This document shows positions 25,101 to 37,280 of a stretch of 64,000 nt of DNA, piece by piece. Both the position numbers and the translations under genes were made by a program. Every line of letters begins with the position of its first letter. The first letter of the stretch is position 1. A model generated the notes under the pieces. That model saw nothing but the letters and a program-made list of their open reading frames with translations, had not been told where the DNA came from and searched no databases. Source of the DNA: Syngnathus acus (lineage: Eukaryota > Chordata > Actinopteri > Syngnathiformes > Syngnathidae); NCBI RefSeq assembly GCF_901709675.1, contig NC_051090.1, forward strand, positions 4,084,342 through 4,148,341. The letters run 5' to 3'.

Positions 25101-28100
25101 ATTACGCAGAGAAATTCGCCAGAGTCGAACCTGGCGAGGGCGTCTCTCAGCTGGTGGATGGCATCGTCGCTCTCGCGAACCGACGTTTCAGTCTTGGTGA
25201 TGTGGGCGTCTTTCTCGCCGCCCAGCTGCAGGTACTGCTCATTCTCAGCCTTGTGAAGAGCAAAAGAAGAATTAGCGCTTTGGATCGACCCTTTTAATTT
25301 TTTGGGGCTGGAAATTTATCCATCCATCCATCCATTTTCTGAACCGCTTAGTTTCCACGGGGGTCGCGGGTGTGCTGGAGCCTATCTCAGCGGTCATCGG
25401 GCAGTAGGCGGGGGACACCCTGAACTGGTTGCCAGCCAATCGCAGGGCACACAGAGACAAACAACCATCCGCACTCGCACTCACACCTAGGGACAATTTG
25501 GAGTCTTCAATCGGCCTATCAAGCATGTTTTTGGGATGTGGGAGGAAACCGGAGTGCCCGGAGAAAACCCACGCGGGCCCGGGGAGAACATGCAAACTCC
25601 ACACAGGGAGGGCCGGAGGCGGAATCGAACCCGCACCCTCCTAACTGTGAGGCGGACGTGCTACCCAGCGCGCCACCGAGCCGCCTGCTGGAAATTTATG
25701 TGAAAAAAAATTCTTATTTTTGGGAGAATTATTAATATCCCTCCCCGATTTTATTGGAGAAAACCCATTGATGTGGTTTCACTGTCACAACTCCAGAGCA
25801 GATAAAATGGGTAAAAAAAGAAATGCACACACAAACAACACGGACACAATTATTGGTCACTACAGGCCAATTTGGAGGCCGCCACTAATTAATTTCGGGC
25901 AGCCGCAGACCTCCGTTGAACTCTTCCGCCTGCCACCATTAAAGTAATCCACATCTCATTATCGGTATACGTGTGAGCGGAAGAGCTCTCGATGTGTCGC
26001 AAGAGAATGTTGAACGAGGCATACGAGGGCGTGCAATTATCTGCCAAGGCCTTTGAAGATAACGATAACGTCTGCACCCTGAGTGGAGGCGCGCACTACT
26101 ACACACCAGGAAAGAGGCGAAATTTGACTTCAAGTGTAGATTCATAAACTACATCCACATATGAACTCTCGGAAAATGGAGATGTCGTACTATTACTAAT
26201 GGTGTTGTTTGACGCTGGCGGAACACAAACCTCAAGTTCCGACACCCTTTCCCGCAAACGCGACACCTTCTCGTTCTCCTCTTGAAGCTGGCTTTTGACG
26301 TCGGAGAGCTGCTTCTCGACATTCTAAGAAGTGAGACGGGTGAGAAAGCGTGGTGTGAAAAGAAACAGGAGTGAAATGGTTTTGGACTTGAAGTCACCTT
26401 CATCTGGGCTTGATGGGTCATGTTTTCCGAGCTCATCTGGAACTTCAGGGATTTCATCTCCTCCTGGTTGGAGACTTTGAGGTTCTGCAGCTGGTTGCTG
26501 CTTTGTCCCAACTGTTCTTGAAGTTTGGCGATAGCTTCTGGGAGTTTCTCTTTGTGGTTCAGCTCCGCTTCCAGTCTTTCATTCTCGAGCTGCAACTGGC
26601 CCACGCATTCCTCCAGGCGCTCAACCTCATGCCTTAGTTCCTCCATGGCGACGGTGTCGTCGGCCCAGTTCTTCTTGGCTTCGTCTTTCTCCGCGCTTAG
26701 CTTACAGATGCTCATCCCCAGCTCGGCCATCTCTGTGTTGGCCCTGTGCAAGCCTTCCCGTGTTTCGGTGATCTCAAGGGCGAGACGGTTGTTGTCGGCT
26801 TTAAGGGCAGCCATCTCCTCTCGGAGGGCGGCGGCGGAGATGGACAGCTCGGCGTGGGCGGCCATCTCTCGGTCCCGCTGCTCGGTTAGCGCCTCTTCTT
26901 TCTTTTTGCACTCGAGGAGCTCGGCGACGTGCTTTTGGTTCAAGGCCTCGGTCTGGACTTTGAGCTGCTCGGTCAGAGTCCGGAGCTCATCCCTTTGGGC
27001 CTCGGTCACCTCCAGCTGCGCTTGGGACTTGAGCTTCTCCTCCTCCGATCGCTGCAAGTTCACCTTGAGGTTGAGGATGTCCGCCTGGAGTCTGGACACT
27101 TCCTTCATGTTCACCTCCAACTGGCCCTCCATCACGGTCAGCTTGATGACCGCTTCCTGGTTCTCTTTTGCCTGAACGGCGCTCCTCTCCAGCTGACACT
27201 TTTCCATCGCCTGCTTCTCACACGTAACCGCTTCGGTCATTTCGCTTTGTTTTTCGCAAGCTGCTTTTGCCAATTTCAGCTCCTTCTCCATGGACTCTAG
27301 AGTAAGCACCCTGGACTGGACCTCAAGAAGGTTCTTCTCTTTAGCCTGGAGCTGCGCCTCCGCGGCCCGCAGTTGCTCTTGAAGGCTGGCTTCATTCTTC
27401 CGCGAGTCTCCTAAGCTCTTCTCCAGCTCGCCGATCTGCCCGTGAACGCTCTTCAAGTCGGCCTGCATGAGAAACAGAGATTGTTTCACCGTGTCCTGCT
27501 CCTCTCTCAGGCTCTGGTTCTCCTCCTCGAGATGCTTAGACTTGTCATCTGAGAGCTTGGCGGCCATGTTGGCATTCTGCAGACTCTCCTCCAGTTTGAG
27601 ATTCTCTTCTCGCAACCCTTTTTCTTTTTCACCCACAGTCATCTTGGCATCGTCCAGCTGTCTCCGTAGTTGTTTCTTAGAAGCCCTAAGAGATGCTAAT
27701 TCACCTTCGAGGGTTGCTCGGTTCTCTGCCATCTCCTTCTTAAGCTCGTCGTTTTTCTTTGCCGAGCTCAGCAGTTTCTCATTTAATTCTATTAGATTGG
27801 CACACTGCGTCTTGTAGTCTTCTATCTTTGCGTCTTTCTCTCGAACGCAACTCTCTAGGTTGTCAAGCTTTGGGGTCAGCGTGTCCTTCTCGGCACTCAG
27901 GCTTTGGCAGTGGTCTTCGAGAAGTTGCAGCTTTTGGCAGCTGGTGGTCAGCTCTGCTTCTTTAACCTCCCACTGCTTTTTCAACGTGGCAATTTCTCCT
28001 TCTAAAGCCTCCCTCTGGCTACCCAGGCCCTCTTGTGCTCTCCTTTTCACCTCTTGCGCCTCTTTGTCCTTCTCCTCCAGAGATGTTTGGAGGTCTTGCA

Positions 28101-30982
28101 GCTGCCTTTGTAAGTTGCTGGCCTCTTTGTCTCGCAGTGTCAAGGCGCCTTGGAGCTTTTCAAGGGCGTGGCACTGTTCCTCTAGTCTGGTCTGCAGTTT
28201 GCCTTTTTCTTCAGACTCAGATGCAAGTTGCGCTCTGAGCTTTGTTTCAACATCCTTTGCCGCAGCTTCCTTAACCCGCAGCTGCTCCTCTGCCCTTTCC
28301 GTCTGCCTCTTCTTCTCTTCGGCCTCAGCAACGGCCTCCATCTTGCCCTTCTCTGCCTCCTTCAAGCTGTCCAACAACTCGTGTATCTTTTGCGCAGAAT
28401 CAAAGTGACTGGCCGCCTGCTGGCCCTTCTCACTCAGAACTCCGTCCAACTTGGCCAGCAGCTCGATGTTCTTCCCCTCAGAGGCCGCCAGCTTTTCCTG
28501 GAGGAGGAGCTGCTCGGCCTCCGTGGCTTTTTCGACAGACCTGAGCTTTTCCACCTCTCTGGAAAGGCTCTCCTCTCTGCCTTGCAGACCTTTTAACTCT
28601 CCCTGCAAACCTCGTTGCTCCTCTTGCGCGGTGAGTGATGTATCCAGCTGCCTCTGGAGCTCCACCACAACCCCTCTGAGCTCCTCAGCCTCCGCGCTCA
28701 GCTGCTGCATTTTATTCAGGAGCTCCTGCTGCTTCAGATCGGAGCGGTCCAGCTCCAGACGAAGTTCTTCCACTGTGCTGACGTCTTCGCTGCAGGCAGG
28801 CAGGGAGTCGTTCAGGTCATTCAGCAAACCCTGACCATAGTCGGGGCTGGAGAGCAACTCAGATGCTTGCTAGATGTTTGCAAGGGACAAGAAAAGACAA
28901 TGAGCAATGAATTAAACTGGAACAGATTTTGCTTGACTTCCGATCAGTTACCTGGGAGTAACTGCTGGCCAAACTGTTAATACTGGAACTGCGACTGGGT
29001 GGTTTCCATGTGTGTCCAGGTGAGCTTGCCCCTCCCAGTGTCCTCCTGTTGAACGTTTCATTTGTAATTTCCAAAAAAATAACTTTGCCCTGAACTAAAC
29101 TCTTACCTAGCAAAGGTGGGCCAGGAGGCATCGAGGTCATAGCCTCTGGACGCGACATCAAAGTGAATCTCGTTGAGTTCGTACAAGTGGTTGATGATAT
29201 CCACACTGAGGTGAGGCTTTAAAAATGGGCTTCTTGCGTAGTACCAGTCGCTGTGGACACACACACACAGAATACTGAAGCCAATGCATGAAAAGAAAAA
29301 TGAAAACCAGCTCTTAAAATCATCAATGGAAATATTTTTGTTGCTTTGTTTTTGTTTGCAAAAACTATTTGGAATGAGAAGTTGTACCTGGTGACTCTCT
29401 GGTTCAAGAGGCACTGCTGCAGAGTGTCAGCCAATCGCTGGTGCACGAGGGAGTAACGAATGAACGCCCGGCCCTTCCCTAGCGACGTCTTCAGCTGTTG
29501 GACAGAGAAAAGGTTAAAGGTCCAATTTCTTCAACAAACAAGAAGTTGCACTTCCAGTTGCGTTGGTTCCACCCTTGTGGATTACGACTACCTGGATAAC
29601 AATTCTACACAGACATTGTCGAACAAATGGCTCCGTTTGCCTGCAGTGACGTTCAGAATAACTGAGCCATTTGATACAAATGGCAATTCATCATCCTGTC
29701 TCTCAGCTCCAATTTAAATCACATTACACCACATGACTGAACACAAGACGCGGGCAATCCATTTTGCACAGATGTAAACGGACTCATTTGATCTGGTCTC
29801 GTGATTTCTGCCGTATAAATGTCAATGTTCAGTCAGCGGTGGCGTCTGATTCTTTTGCAGTTTTTGATTGGACAGTTTTCATCACTTCTAAACAGGTAAA
29901 AAATAAAAATGATTACAGTGCAATTTAGGGTGAAGGTATTCATACCTCCGTTATGGATTTGACGAAGCGAATGCCATCATTGGCGCCTTTGATTTTAGCC
30001 AGGCAATCAGTGAAGTAATCCCAGTAATCTTTTTTTGTGCCAAGAAATGTTGTCTTCTCCTTCTGGTCAAACTAAAAGACAAGTTGTGACACAGTTGTCA
30101 TAAATCATTGGAATGACATTAAGAAGCGGAATAACTGTGACACACACTTGTAGCAGGTACTCCAGTTTGTAGGAGAATTTGTGCAGGCTGGTGCTGTCAT
30201 CTGTAATAGGCTCCCCGTTTTCCTTATGCTCTTTAGCAAGCTCCCCAACAGCCTCTGCAATTCCAAAGAACAAATATAATAATTTATTCGTGACAAACAA
30301 CACAAAACACAACATTGATTTGTGTATTTATGTAAAGTGGTGAACAACACAGGCTCCCCCTCGTGGTATGCAAAATAAACAAAGCCTAACTAGAGTTCAG
30401 TTGTATTTAACTTTTTACTTCATTTGCATTTAATTTAGGTAGTTTCTAAACTTTTATTAAGACTCAATTTTCATTTGACTTCAATGTGCAATACATTTTA
30501 ATTCAACTGCTAAGTAAAGTTCCTTCTAATTTTCTTAAGCGCAGTGTTAATGTTCGAACGGTGCCTAATTAGAGTGACATAAAACAATACATCTACTTGC
30601 CTCGTATCCACCGCAAAAATTGGAAGGACGCTTGGGCGGGGTGTACCCTCAGCACATGCTCTTTGTCTGGCTGCATGCCGACACAGAGTTCACCACTTTT
30701 GTAAACGGACACTAAAGTCACATCCACCGGCGATCGTTTTTTTTTTTTTTTAACCAGATGAGGTAAGATTAGCTACATCCAGGCGTACCGAAGAGTGTCA
30801 TAGTGTGCCGATTAAGTCTAGTGACTCTCCTGTTGCTTTTCTGCAGTCACGCACCATGTCAGGCCACAACTGTCCCAATGGTGATCTATTCACACACACG
30901 CACATAAAGCTGATGGCCTACCATGTAGATCTCGGATAATCCTCTGGAGCTGGCTCTCCCCAACCGTAGCCCCAGCAGCCAT
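22137..30982 (-). CDS. fyco1: FYVE and coiled-coil domain autophagy adaptor 1
   Basis: Adaptor linking LC3, PI3P and Rab7 on autophagosomes and late endosomes to plus-end microtubule transport. Seventeen exons give 1502 residues (human 1478): 30922-30982, 30148-30254, 29946-30071, 29388-29494, 29107-29250, 28952-29045, 26398-28869, 26231-26323, 25131-25249, 24893-25060, 24270-24422, 23982-24202, 23684-23837, 23066-23158, 22783-22993, 22371-22480, 22137-22212. In order: a RUN domain (about 36-170, [20 protein letters not shown]), a long coiled coil encoded largely by one 2.5-kb exon, and a FYVE finger (about 1190-1245, RRHHCR and GKKERCC). These are followed by a LIR ([12 protein letters not shown], about residue 1300) and a C-terminal GOLD domain ending YDGSDFP. 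The start matches the family N-terminus ([11 protein letters not shown]). A young SINE lies in one intron. It neighbours the xcr1-type receptor, as in mammals. Confidence 0.97.
25320..25686 (-). repeat. tRNA-derived SINE with L2-type tail, intact target duplication
   Basis: On the minus strand, a tRNA-like head has an A box in TGGCGCGCTGGGTAG (25661-25675) and a B box GGGTTCGATTCC (25621-25632). A conserved core follows (TTTGCATGTTCTCC region), then an L2-like 3' end finishing in repeated ATGG. It is flanked by a perfect 13-bp direct repeat GCTGGAAATTTAT at 25307-25319 and 25687-25699. The flanking match and full-length structure indicate a relatively recent insertion. It lies in the fyco1 intron between exons 26231-26323 and 25131-25249. 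Confidence 0.93.
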
Positions 30983-31744
30983 GGTCCTACCGCTCCTCCT
31001 CCCAGAAGTCACGTCCAGTCTGCTGAATCAAAATATCACAATCACCAGAGTACAAAAAAAGTCACAAAAATGTAGACTTTTTTTAATATGCTGTTGTGTA
31101 TACAGAGTGATGTTAAAAAGAGCATTAACATGAGGCTCTAGCGCTGTTATACTGCAGTTAATACAGATTTTATGAAGCTTCAAATTGAAGGTTTATTACC
31201 ACCAAGCTAGCAATCAATTATGAACTCGAACGGATGTAACTGTTTATGATATTTATCAAGGTTATGGGAAACGAGTACGGAGGCGGGGAATTAAGCTAAG
31301 GTAGTGGAAAAAAACAAGGAATGACCAAATGGAAGTAATACAATTAATATGCTAATATAAACCAAACCTTGCTCATGCTTTACTACATAGTCGATTTTTT
31401 TTAAACGGGGCCATTTAAGAGCAATGTTACGATGTATAACGTTCGCTAGAAGCTAACTAGGTTAATCTCCAGCGGCTTTGTTTAACTTTCACAAAAAAAT
31501 TGAACCCTCGAGCAAAAAACAAGTGTCTTAATAAAATCATCTCAAACATTTTGATACTAATACGCGAAAAGTAAACGTTTAAATGTCCCGAAGGGAGGGG
31601 GTTTTCGCCGTATTGACAAACTTGGAACTTAGCTTTAAAACGGTAAACATTCAACAAGCATTCTTGACAACACTTCGTTAACGAAAACGCCATTTTAAAA
31701 CTTCGAATATTATTTCTGACATTTGCTATAAGCGAAATTAGAAA

Positions 31745-31880
31745 ACTTTTACATACTTTTCAGCATATGACTCATGTCCATATCAGCCCAGTTGCGCTAT
31801 GAGCTCAAATTAGAGCAGCTGGTGTGATTGACACATATCGTCAGCCAATCACAGACCAACACCTATGTCCTCGACCAATG
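31745..31880 (-). promoter_or_regulatory. fyco1 5' noncoding exon and promoter region
   Basis: The coding exon of fyco1 is preceded by an acceptor at about 31022. A plausible donor (AAAA then GTATGT) lies at about 31758, implying an upstream noncoding exon. Nearby are two CCAAT boxes (31845-31849, 31875-31879) and a palindromic AP-1/GCN4-type site ATGACTCAT (31767-31775). Motifs are seen; use is inferred. Confidence 0.4.
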
Positions 31881-32379
31881 ATATTGTGGAAAGTAGGCGG
31901 GAATTAACGACCAGCACGTTAGCAAGTTTGTTGTCGTTCGATTGTAAACACTGGCGTCATGTGATCGCTGGCATCACTTGCCCTATTTTTCACCTGCTTA
32001 TTTTTAGTCACTTCTAACCAGCAGTACAATTCTACACACAATTTAAATCCTTTATTATGTATAATTAGGTTTTAATAATAAAAATATAAAGAGTGGGCCT
32101 ATATTTATTTTATATCTTTTCCTTTCTGACCTCAAAGTTTCTTTTGTTCATACTTCCTTATTTATGCTTATTTTGATCCTTCTTTTGCTGGAATCAACAT
32201 TCCCTCTTCCCTCTCTGACATTTTCAAAGCTTTCATTCTTGTCAAATGCGCTTTTTTCCGGGTATCTTTTCCTTCCTGACCTTTTATGGAGTACTCCCAA
32301 AAACCCTTCATACTTTCACTTAAATCTACTTATCTACCTTCTAGAGCTACCTACCTATAGGTGGATAATATGATAACAT
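31881..32379. other. Intergenic region between divergent fyco1 and xcr1-like genes
   Basis: AT-rich, with no gene or repeat recognised. It presumably contains the chemokine-receptor promoter. Confidence 0.4.
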
Positions 32380-32399
32380 AACAGGATGAACTGCTAAAG

Positions 32400-32472
32400 T
32401 AGAAGAGGAAGTCTGTCAGTACTCTTTGATAATCAAGAGGGAACAGCGAACAACAAATCATAACAACTCCAG
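32400..32472 (+). other. Probable 5' noncoding exon of the XCR1-like receptor
   Basis: A donor (CTCCAG then GTAGTT) at 32472/32473 pairs with an acceptor (TTGCTAG) at 32707, eight bases before the start codon. Two-exon transcripts with a noncoding first exon are common in chemokine receptors. The left edge is a guess. Confidence 0.4.
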
Positions 32473-32715
32473 GTAGTTTTCTGTTCATATTTTTAGAATT
32501 TTATTATTTTTTCATGATTTGAATTATTATCATAATAATGATATTGGGCTTTGAGGGGGATTTCAGGGTTAACCTTGACCTCTATGGTCAAAGGATCTAA
32601 TGCATTTTAGGATCATCCTGAAATGTCACGTAGATACATAATATCTTTGGTGAGCAGTGTTTAAAATACTATTTTATCATTTTTTATTTCATCTTAATTG
32701 TTGCTAGGCACAACA

Positions 32716-33723
32716 ATGAATGACTCCGACATTTCCTACGACTACAACTATGATGACGAAGTATGCGAAAAAGACGAAGTGGTCCGATTCGGCTCCATTG
32801 TAGTTCCTGCTTTCTTCTCAATCGTGATCACGCTGAGCCTCGTCGGAAACGTCCTGGTCCTCGTCATCCTGGCTTTGTACGAGAACCTTAAATCTCTAAC
32901 CAACATTCTCATTCTCAATCTGGCCGTGTCTGACCTGGTCTTCACCAGCGGTCTCCCGTTCTGGGCCATCTACCACAGTCGGGGCTGGCTGTTCCATAAG
33001 ACCCTCTGCAAAATCGTCACTTTTGTCTTCTTCATCGGGTTTTACAGTAGCGTCCTCTTCCTGACCGTCATGACCGTCGACAGGTATCTGACTGTGGTCC
33101 GCCCGCTGTCGGACTTGAGGCCAAAAACTGTACGCGCGGGGGTTCTGGTCTCCATCTTGCTGTGGATAGTCAGCGTGGGCGCGGCCTTGCCCTCTCTGCT
33201 CTTCAGTAATGTTGTCTTCATCCCACACAAGGACAAACCGTCCCTGGGTTGCGAGTACGAGGACGATCTGTGGGCAACGGTCGGCGTTTCCCAGCAGAAC
33301 GTCTTCTTCTTAGTCGCCTCTGCCGTCATGGCTTTCTGCTACTGCAAGATACTGGGCCGAATCACCAGAACCAGATCGCACACCAAGAGCCGAGCGGTAA
33401 AACTCGTCTTGTGCGTCGTGGTCGTCTTCTTCCTGGGATGGGTGCCGTATAATGTGGTGATCTTTCTGAGACTTTTATCGAACAAGTTGGTTCCGCCTTT
33501 TGAAGACTGCGACTTAAGTATCCGACTCGATTATGCGTTCTATGTGTGCCGACTCGTTGCCTTCTCCCACTGCTGTCTCAACCCGGTCTTTTACGCGCTA
33601 GTGGGCGTGAGGTTCAGACGTCACCTAAAGACAATTTTCTTGAAGATGTTCAGAGGACCGAGGGCTGTCGAGACACAAGAGGGGAGGATGCAAAACATAA
33701 TCTCACAGGGATCAATGTATTAG
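32716..33723 (+). CDS. xcr1: XCR1-type chemokine receptor
   Basis: Single-exon coding region of 335 residues for a seven-transmembrane class A GPCR. The ATG at 32716 is chosen; the frame is open a little further upstream but only from non-ATG codons. Features: an acidic Tyr-rich N-terminus (SDISYDYNYDDE) suited to chemokine binding and tyrosine sulfation, and a Cys pair linking the N-terminus and third extracellular loop. TM2 has SLTNILILNLAVSDLVF, the DRY motif is in MTVDRYLTVV, and the TM7 region reads AFSHCCLNPVFYALVGV. The TM2, PLSDLR, GCEYEDDLW and TM7 segments match XCR1 better than other chemokine receptors. Placement next to fyco1 matches the mammalian FYCO1-CXCR6-XCR1 locus. Fish carry several xcr1 paralogues, so the exact letter is undetermined. 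Confidence 0.88.
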   Translation: MNDSDISYDYNYDDEVCEKDEVVRFGSIVVPAFFSIVITLSLVGNVLVLVILALYENLKSLTNILILNLAVSDLVFTSGLPFWAIYHSRGWLFHKTLCKIVTFVFFIGFYSSVLFLTVMTVDRYLTVVRPLSDLRPKTVRAGVLVSILLWIVSVGAALPSLLFSNVVFIPHKDKPSLGCEYEDDLWATVGVSQQNVFFLVASAVMAFCYCKILGRITRTRSHTKSRAVKLVLCVVVVFFLGWVPYNVVIFLRLLSNKLVPPFEDCDLSIRLDYAFYVCRLVAFSHCCLNPVFYALVGVRFRRHLKTIFLKMFRGPRAVETQEGRMQNIISQGSMY

Positions 33724-33844
33724 ATGGCGTTTCTATTGTCAAATAATTCGATTTTTTGTGTGTGGAATGTTTAACAGATACATGATTGTACTTGAATAAT
33801 TTTGCTTTCAATTGTCTACAAATGAATCACATGGGTAACATGCA

Positions 33845-33850
33845 AATAAA
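33845..33850 (+). terminator. Polyadenylation signal of the XCR1-like gene
   Basis: AATAAA about 120 nt after the stop codon, in the correct orientation and position. Confidence 0.6.
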
Positions 33851-33869
33851 TGTTTTGTTTGAAAGGATA

Positions 33870-34894
33870 AGCTTTCATTGACATTTGAGAAAAAGAACCT
33901 CTATTGTGTACAAAGAGAGGAAATTAATTCTATGTGCCTTTTTTAACACTACACAGGTGACCTTTGCAAAAATACAAAGCATGAAAAATAAATTATTGAC
34001 ATTCACATCTTAATTACCATATCAGTCATTGCTTGTATCATAATGGATTGGGAGGGATAAATTAAATGAGGGAATGCTCAGAAAAATACTAATTTCAACT
34101 TGCCTTGTGATCATAAATGCTTATTATTGATAGCAAGATTCTATTGTGGAACATTTCATGTATCAAAATAATTTTTATTAAACATTACTCAGGCATGTGA
34201 AATAGTCTTATAAGTGACAGACAAAATCAGACAAAAAGGGAATTTTAAAAACACATCAGGAAAAAAAAAAGTGATTTTTATGTAGACAGTTTCAATCATT
34301 CAAATATTTTGTTTTGCATATTTCAAAGACTTTGTTTTTCCCTCGAGTCTTAAAGGCACACGTTAATCATAAAAAGCTGTATCATTTTCTAGAGCACAGA
34401 TTCAAAGATGAAATATTCTTATAGTATTTCCAATATTCACACAAAAATATAAAACAAATCCCAGGATACGAGATATTATGAACAAAATTAGCAGTACGAA
34501 ATGGATTCTTTGATAAAAGCCTCCAACATTTTAAGTGCAAACTTGTACACAAGAGGAATGAAAAGAGGAATTGAGACATTTAAAATGAATTTATCGGTCA
34601 TGTGAGAGGTTGAATGCATGACTACATGTAGATTTTCACTCCAAAACAAAAGAGGATGTTTGCTGATCCGTCACCACAAAAGGAATACGTTGAACAAAGT
34701 TTCTAGTTCAGAACAGGCGACTCAAACGTCTGATTTGTGGACTAAGTCAAACTGACCAATCTTAATGTGACTTCACTTGAAATCAAAAGTAAGAATGCAG
34801 CGACTGCGGGTTGAGTTCAACAGTGAGCTCTCATTTTGGTCACGTGATGAAACTGAGCCGTGATTGGTTGTTAACCGAGTCCCCAGTCGGGTCC
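33870..34894. other. Intergenic, 3' ends of xcr1-like and tor1aip1-like genes
   Basis: AT-rich, with no gene. It lies between convergent transcription units and likely contains the tor1aip1-like 3' UTR. Confidence 0.5.
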
Positions 34895-37280
34895 TCAGCA
34901 TCCGTTCTGCTCTACGTCCTCCTCAGCCACCACGGGCAGGACCAGGTGAGAGATGCGACTCCACAGCCCGCCGAACTTATCCGTGTCCATCTCATTGAAG
35001 GCCGTCTGGTTGCTTGAGTCCACCAGCCTGTCCTTAAGATAGTCCTGAACCATCTCCTCGACAGCCCCGAGCTCCCCGCTGACCTCTTCCTGAGGCAGTA
35101 GCACGGTGAACAACAGGAAGACCTCCTTGTAGGCGGCGTGTTCGTGGTCACAGTAGCGATAGAAGATGAGGGTGGAGCCGGGCGGCAGCTCCTCAAAGCG
35201 GTGGATGACAGCCGCCGCTCGGTTTCCCCCAAAGGCTGCCCGCAGTTGCCCGTCCATGTCCAGCTTCACCTCGTCACTCTCCATGGCGGCCTTCCCGGCT
35301 CCGTCGATTTGGAGCACGGAAGCTTCCAGCGCCGAGGAGAAAGCGGACGCCAGACCCTCGGCCAGGCAGGACAGCGTCTTTTCAGCGCCGCGGCCAGACG
35401 TCAGGATCAGACTGACGGGCTCCGTGGGCTCGGCGCTTTTAAGGTGCTTCTCCAGGTGGATCTTGCTCCTTTTCCAAAGTTCTGGTCTTTGACTGCGGAA
35501 GCGGGCCTCCAATTGAGACAAGAGATCCGCGAAGGGCTGGAGCTTCACAGACCTGGATGGACGCCGTGCTCCCTCCGCAAACGTCCGGTACAGCGAGATC
35601 AACTTGTCCTTGTAGAGCAGCATTGCAGCAGAGCTAAGCAGCAGCACGATCACAACCGACCAGCACAAATAATGAGGGAATCCTGAAGGGCGACAGGAAA
35701 AATTTCAACTCCAAACAACGTTAGAAAGAGATTTTGCATTGACCTTTTTTCCGCAAATTTTTTCCGTGTTAATCGAAATAACTTACCTCTTGATGATCCT
35801 CCAGAGGATCCCCTGGTAACCCCTTGTGTCTTAATAACCGCTGAGAGAAGAAAACCAAATAGAAAAATAGCAACATTGTTTAGCAAATTAAACAACCAGG
35901 TGGAATCTGCTAAGGGTTCAGTCACCTTTTTTGCTGCGCGAGACCGGTTCTTTCCGGATGGGAATGTTATTGGCTCGGTGTCGTACCGGGTACGATGTCA
36001 CGGAGGGTGTATACACACTGCGGTGGTCGGCTGTGGAGATGCCTACACATGGAGGACATTTTGAGTGCAATTTCTTAAAGCAAGAAGCTTCACTTTCACC
36101 ATCAAAATGTAGTAACGTCAACCTTACCAGAGCTTTTAGCTTTGGCCTCCATCTCCTTCTTGTACTCGTCCATGCTGGTGATTTTGCGGCTTTGCACATT
36201 GCGTCTGCTCGCCAAAGATCTCGTCGGTACGCTGGGCTTCCTGAACGTGGCAGTTTCTTCCCGTGACGGTGTCTTGACTGAACAAATAGCAAAACTGAAG
36301 TGCAATCGTAATTTTTCAATCAATGCGGAAAGAAACGGGTTGTACCTTCGTTGCGTTTCATCAAGTGTGTGTCAGTATTTTCACTTATACGGTAGCGCTT
36401 GCCCAGCACAACAAATGGGGACAACTTCACATCTCCTGTGGATGAGGTTGTTGTTTGAGGTTTGACAACAGAACGGAAATTTCAATTTATGCAGTAAAGA
36501 ATGTGTCACATGATGCACTTACCAAGTGATGTTTCTGGATGATCTGGACTATGCACAGAATCTCCTTCAATAACCATTTCCTGGTCTTCATTTTCTTCCA
36601 GTGCTGATTCCTGAAGATCCATCTCCTTTTTATTACCGCTATCACCTGACATTTCTTCTTCTTCTTCTTCTAGTCGACTTTTCTTTCCAGGGGACGCTGA
36701 AAGAGAGGTTTTGGACAACTGAAGCACTTTTCATCGAAAGTAAATGGCATGATATTGTGTTTTTGATAAATTGTCTCCAGCGACAGTATTTGGCAGACAG
36801 TCATGAAATAAAGACGTGTTCCTCCCTTTTGCCACAATATCAACTTTAATTGTCGTTGAAGCCAAGAAAATACAGTCGCCTCACCTTCATCTTCTGAGCC
36901 AGTCTCCACATTTCTGGATCCATTAATAGTTGGGACAGAAGAAGAAGAAGTCGCCTGCTTTTCTATCCCCCTTTTAGACCTCCTGATTGGACCTCTTGCG
37001 GTCACTTCACAAATGAAAGCTACACAAGGAAGGATCATTTGAATTAGGCGAGAATTACTGGATTTACTGCCTTCAACCACAATTAACTCGCAAGAAACAA
37101 ACATGCCAGTGGACGTGTTGCCATTAAACAAAGCCCATCGCGTTCATTGAGAAGACTTAAGTGCGCTAGCATCGAAGGTTAACATGACTGTCTGTTACAC
37201 TTACTTTTTTCTGTTGACTGCCGTCGCGTCGGTCTCCTCAGAGTCCGGAGCTCCGCATTTTCAGAAACATCCGTATCCAT
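34895..37280 (-). CDS. tor1aip1: Torsin-1A-interacting protein, LAP1-like
   Basis: Type II membrane protein of the inner nuclear membrane whose lumenal domain activates the AAA+ ATPase torsin. Eight exons give 527 residues: 37205-37280, 36885-37019, 36523-36696, 36346-36435, 36128-36277, 35926-36042, 35787-35840, 34895-35682. The N-terminal nucleoplasmic part is basic and Ser/Arg-rich (LRRPTRRQS, RRSKRG) with an acidic Glu run. A single membrane helix (YLCWSVVIVLLLSSAAMLLY) and a degenerate AAA-like lumenal domain follow. The arginine-finger context WSRISHL, the CDHE cysteine and a C-terminal Cys (EQNGC) needed for torsin activation are all present. It is head-to-head with a paralogue, as TOR1AIP1 and TOR1AIP2 are in human. 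It is assigned to LAP1 by its basic N-terminus. Confidence 0.9.

Noticed and set aside
25621-25686. A tRNA gene on the minus strand in fyco1
   Set aside because: It is the head of a SINE flanked by target duplications, not a free tRNA gene.
26525-28834. Several 100-216 codon open frames on the plus strand opposite fyco1
   Set aside because: They are antisense shadows of the coiled-coil exon, whose Glu/Lys/Leu codon bias removes stops on the other strand. They have no splice or homology support.
32698-32715. A six-codon N-terminal extension of the chemokine receptor
   Set aside because: It would need a TTG start and includes the probable splice acceptor. The ATG at 32716 fits family length.
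34839-34848. CLEAR-like E-box GTCACGTGAT
   Set aside because: It lies in the 3' UTR of the tor1aip1-like gene, away from any promoter. A single short motif there is probably coincidental.
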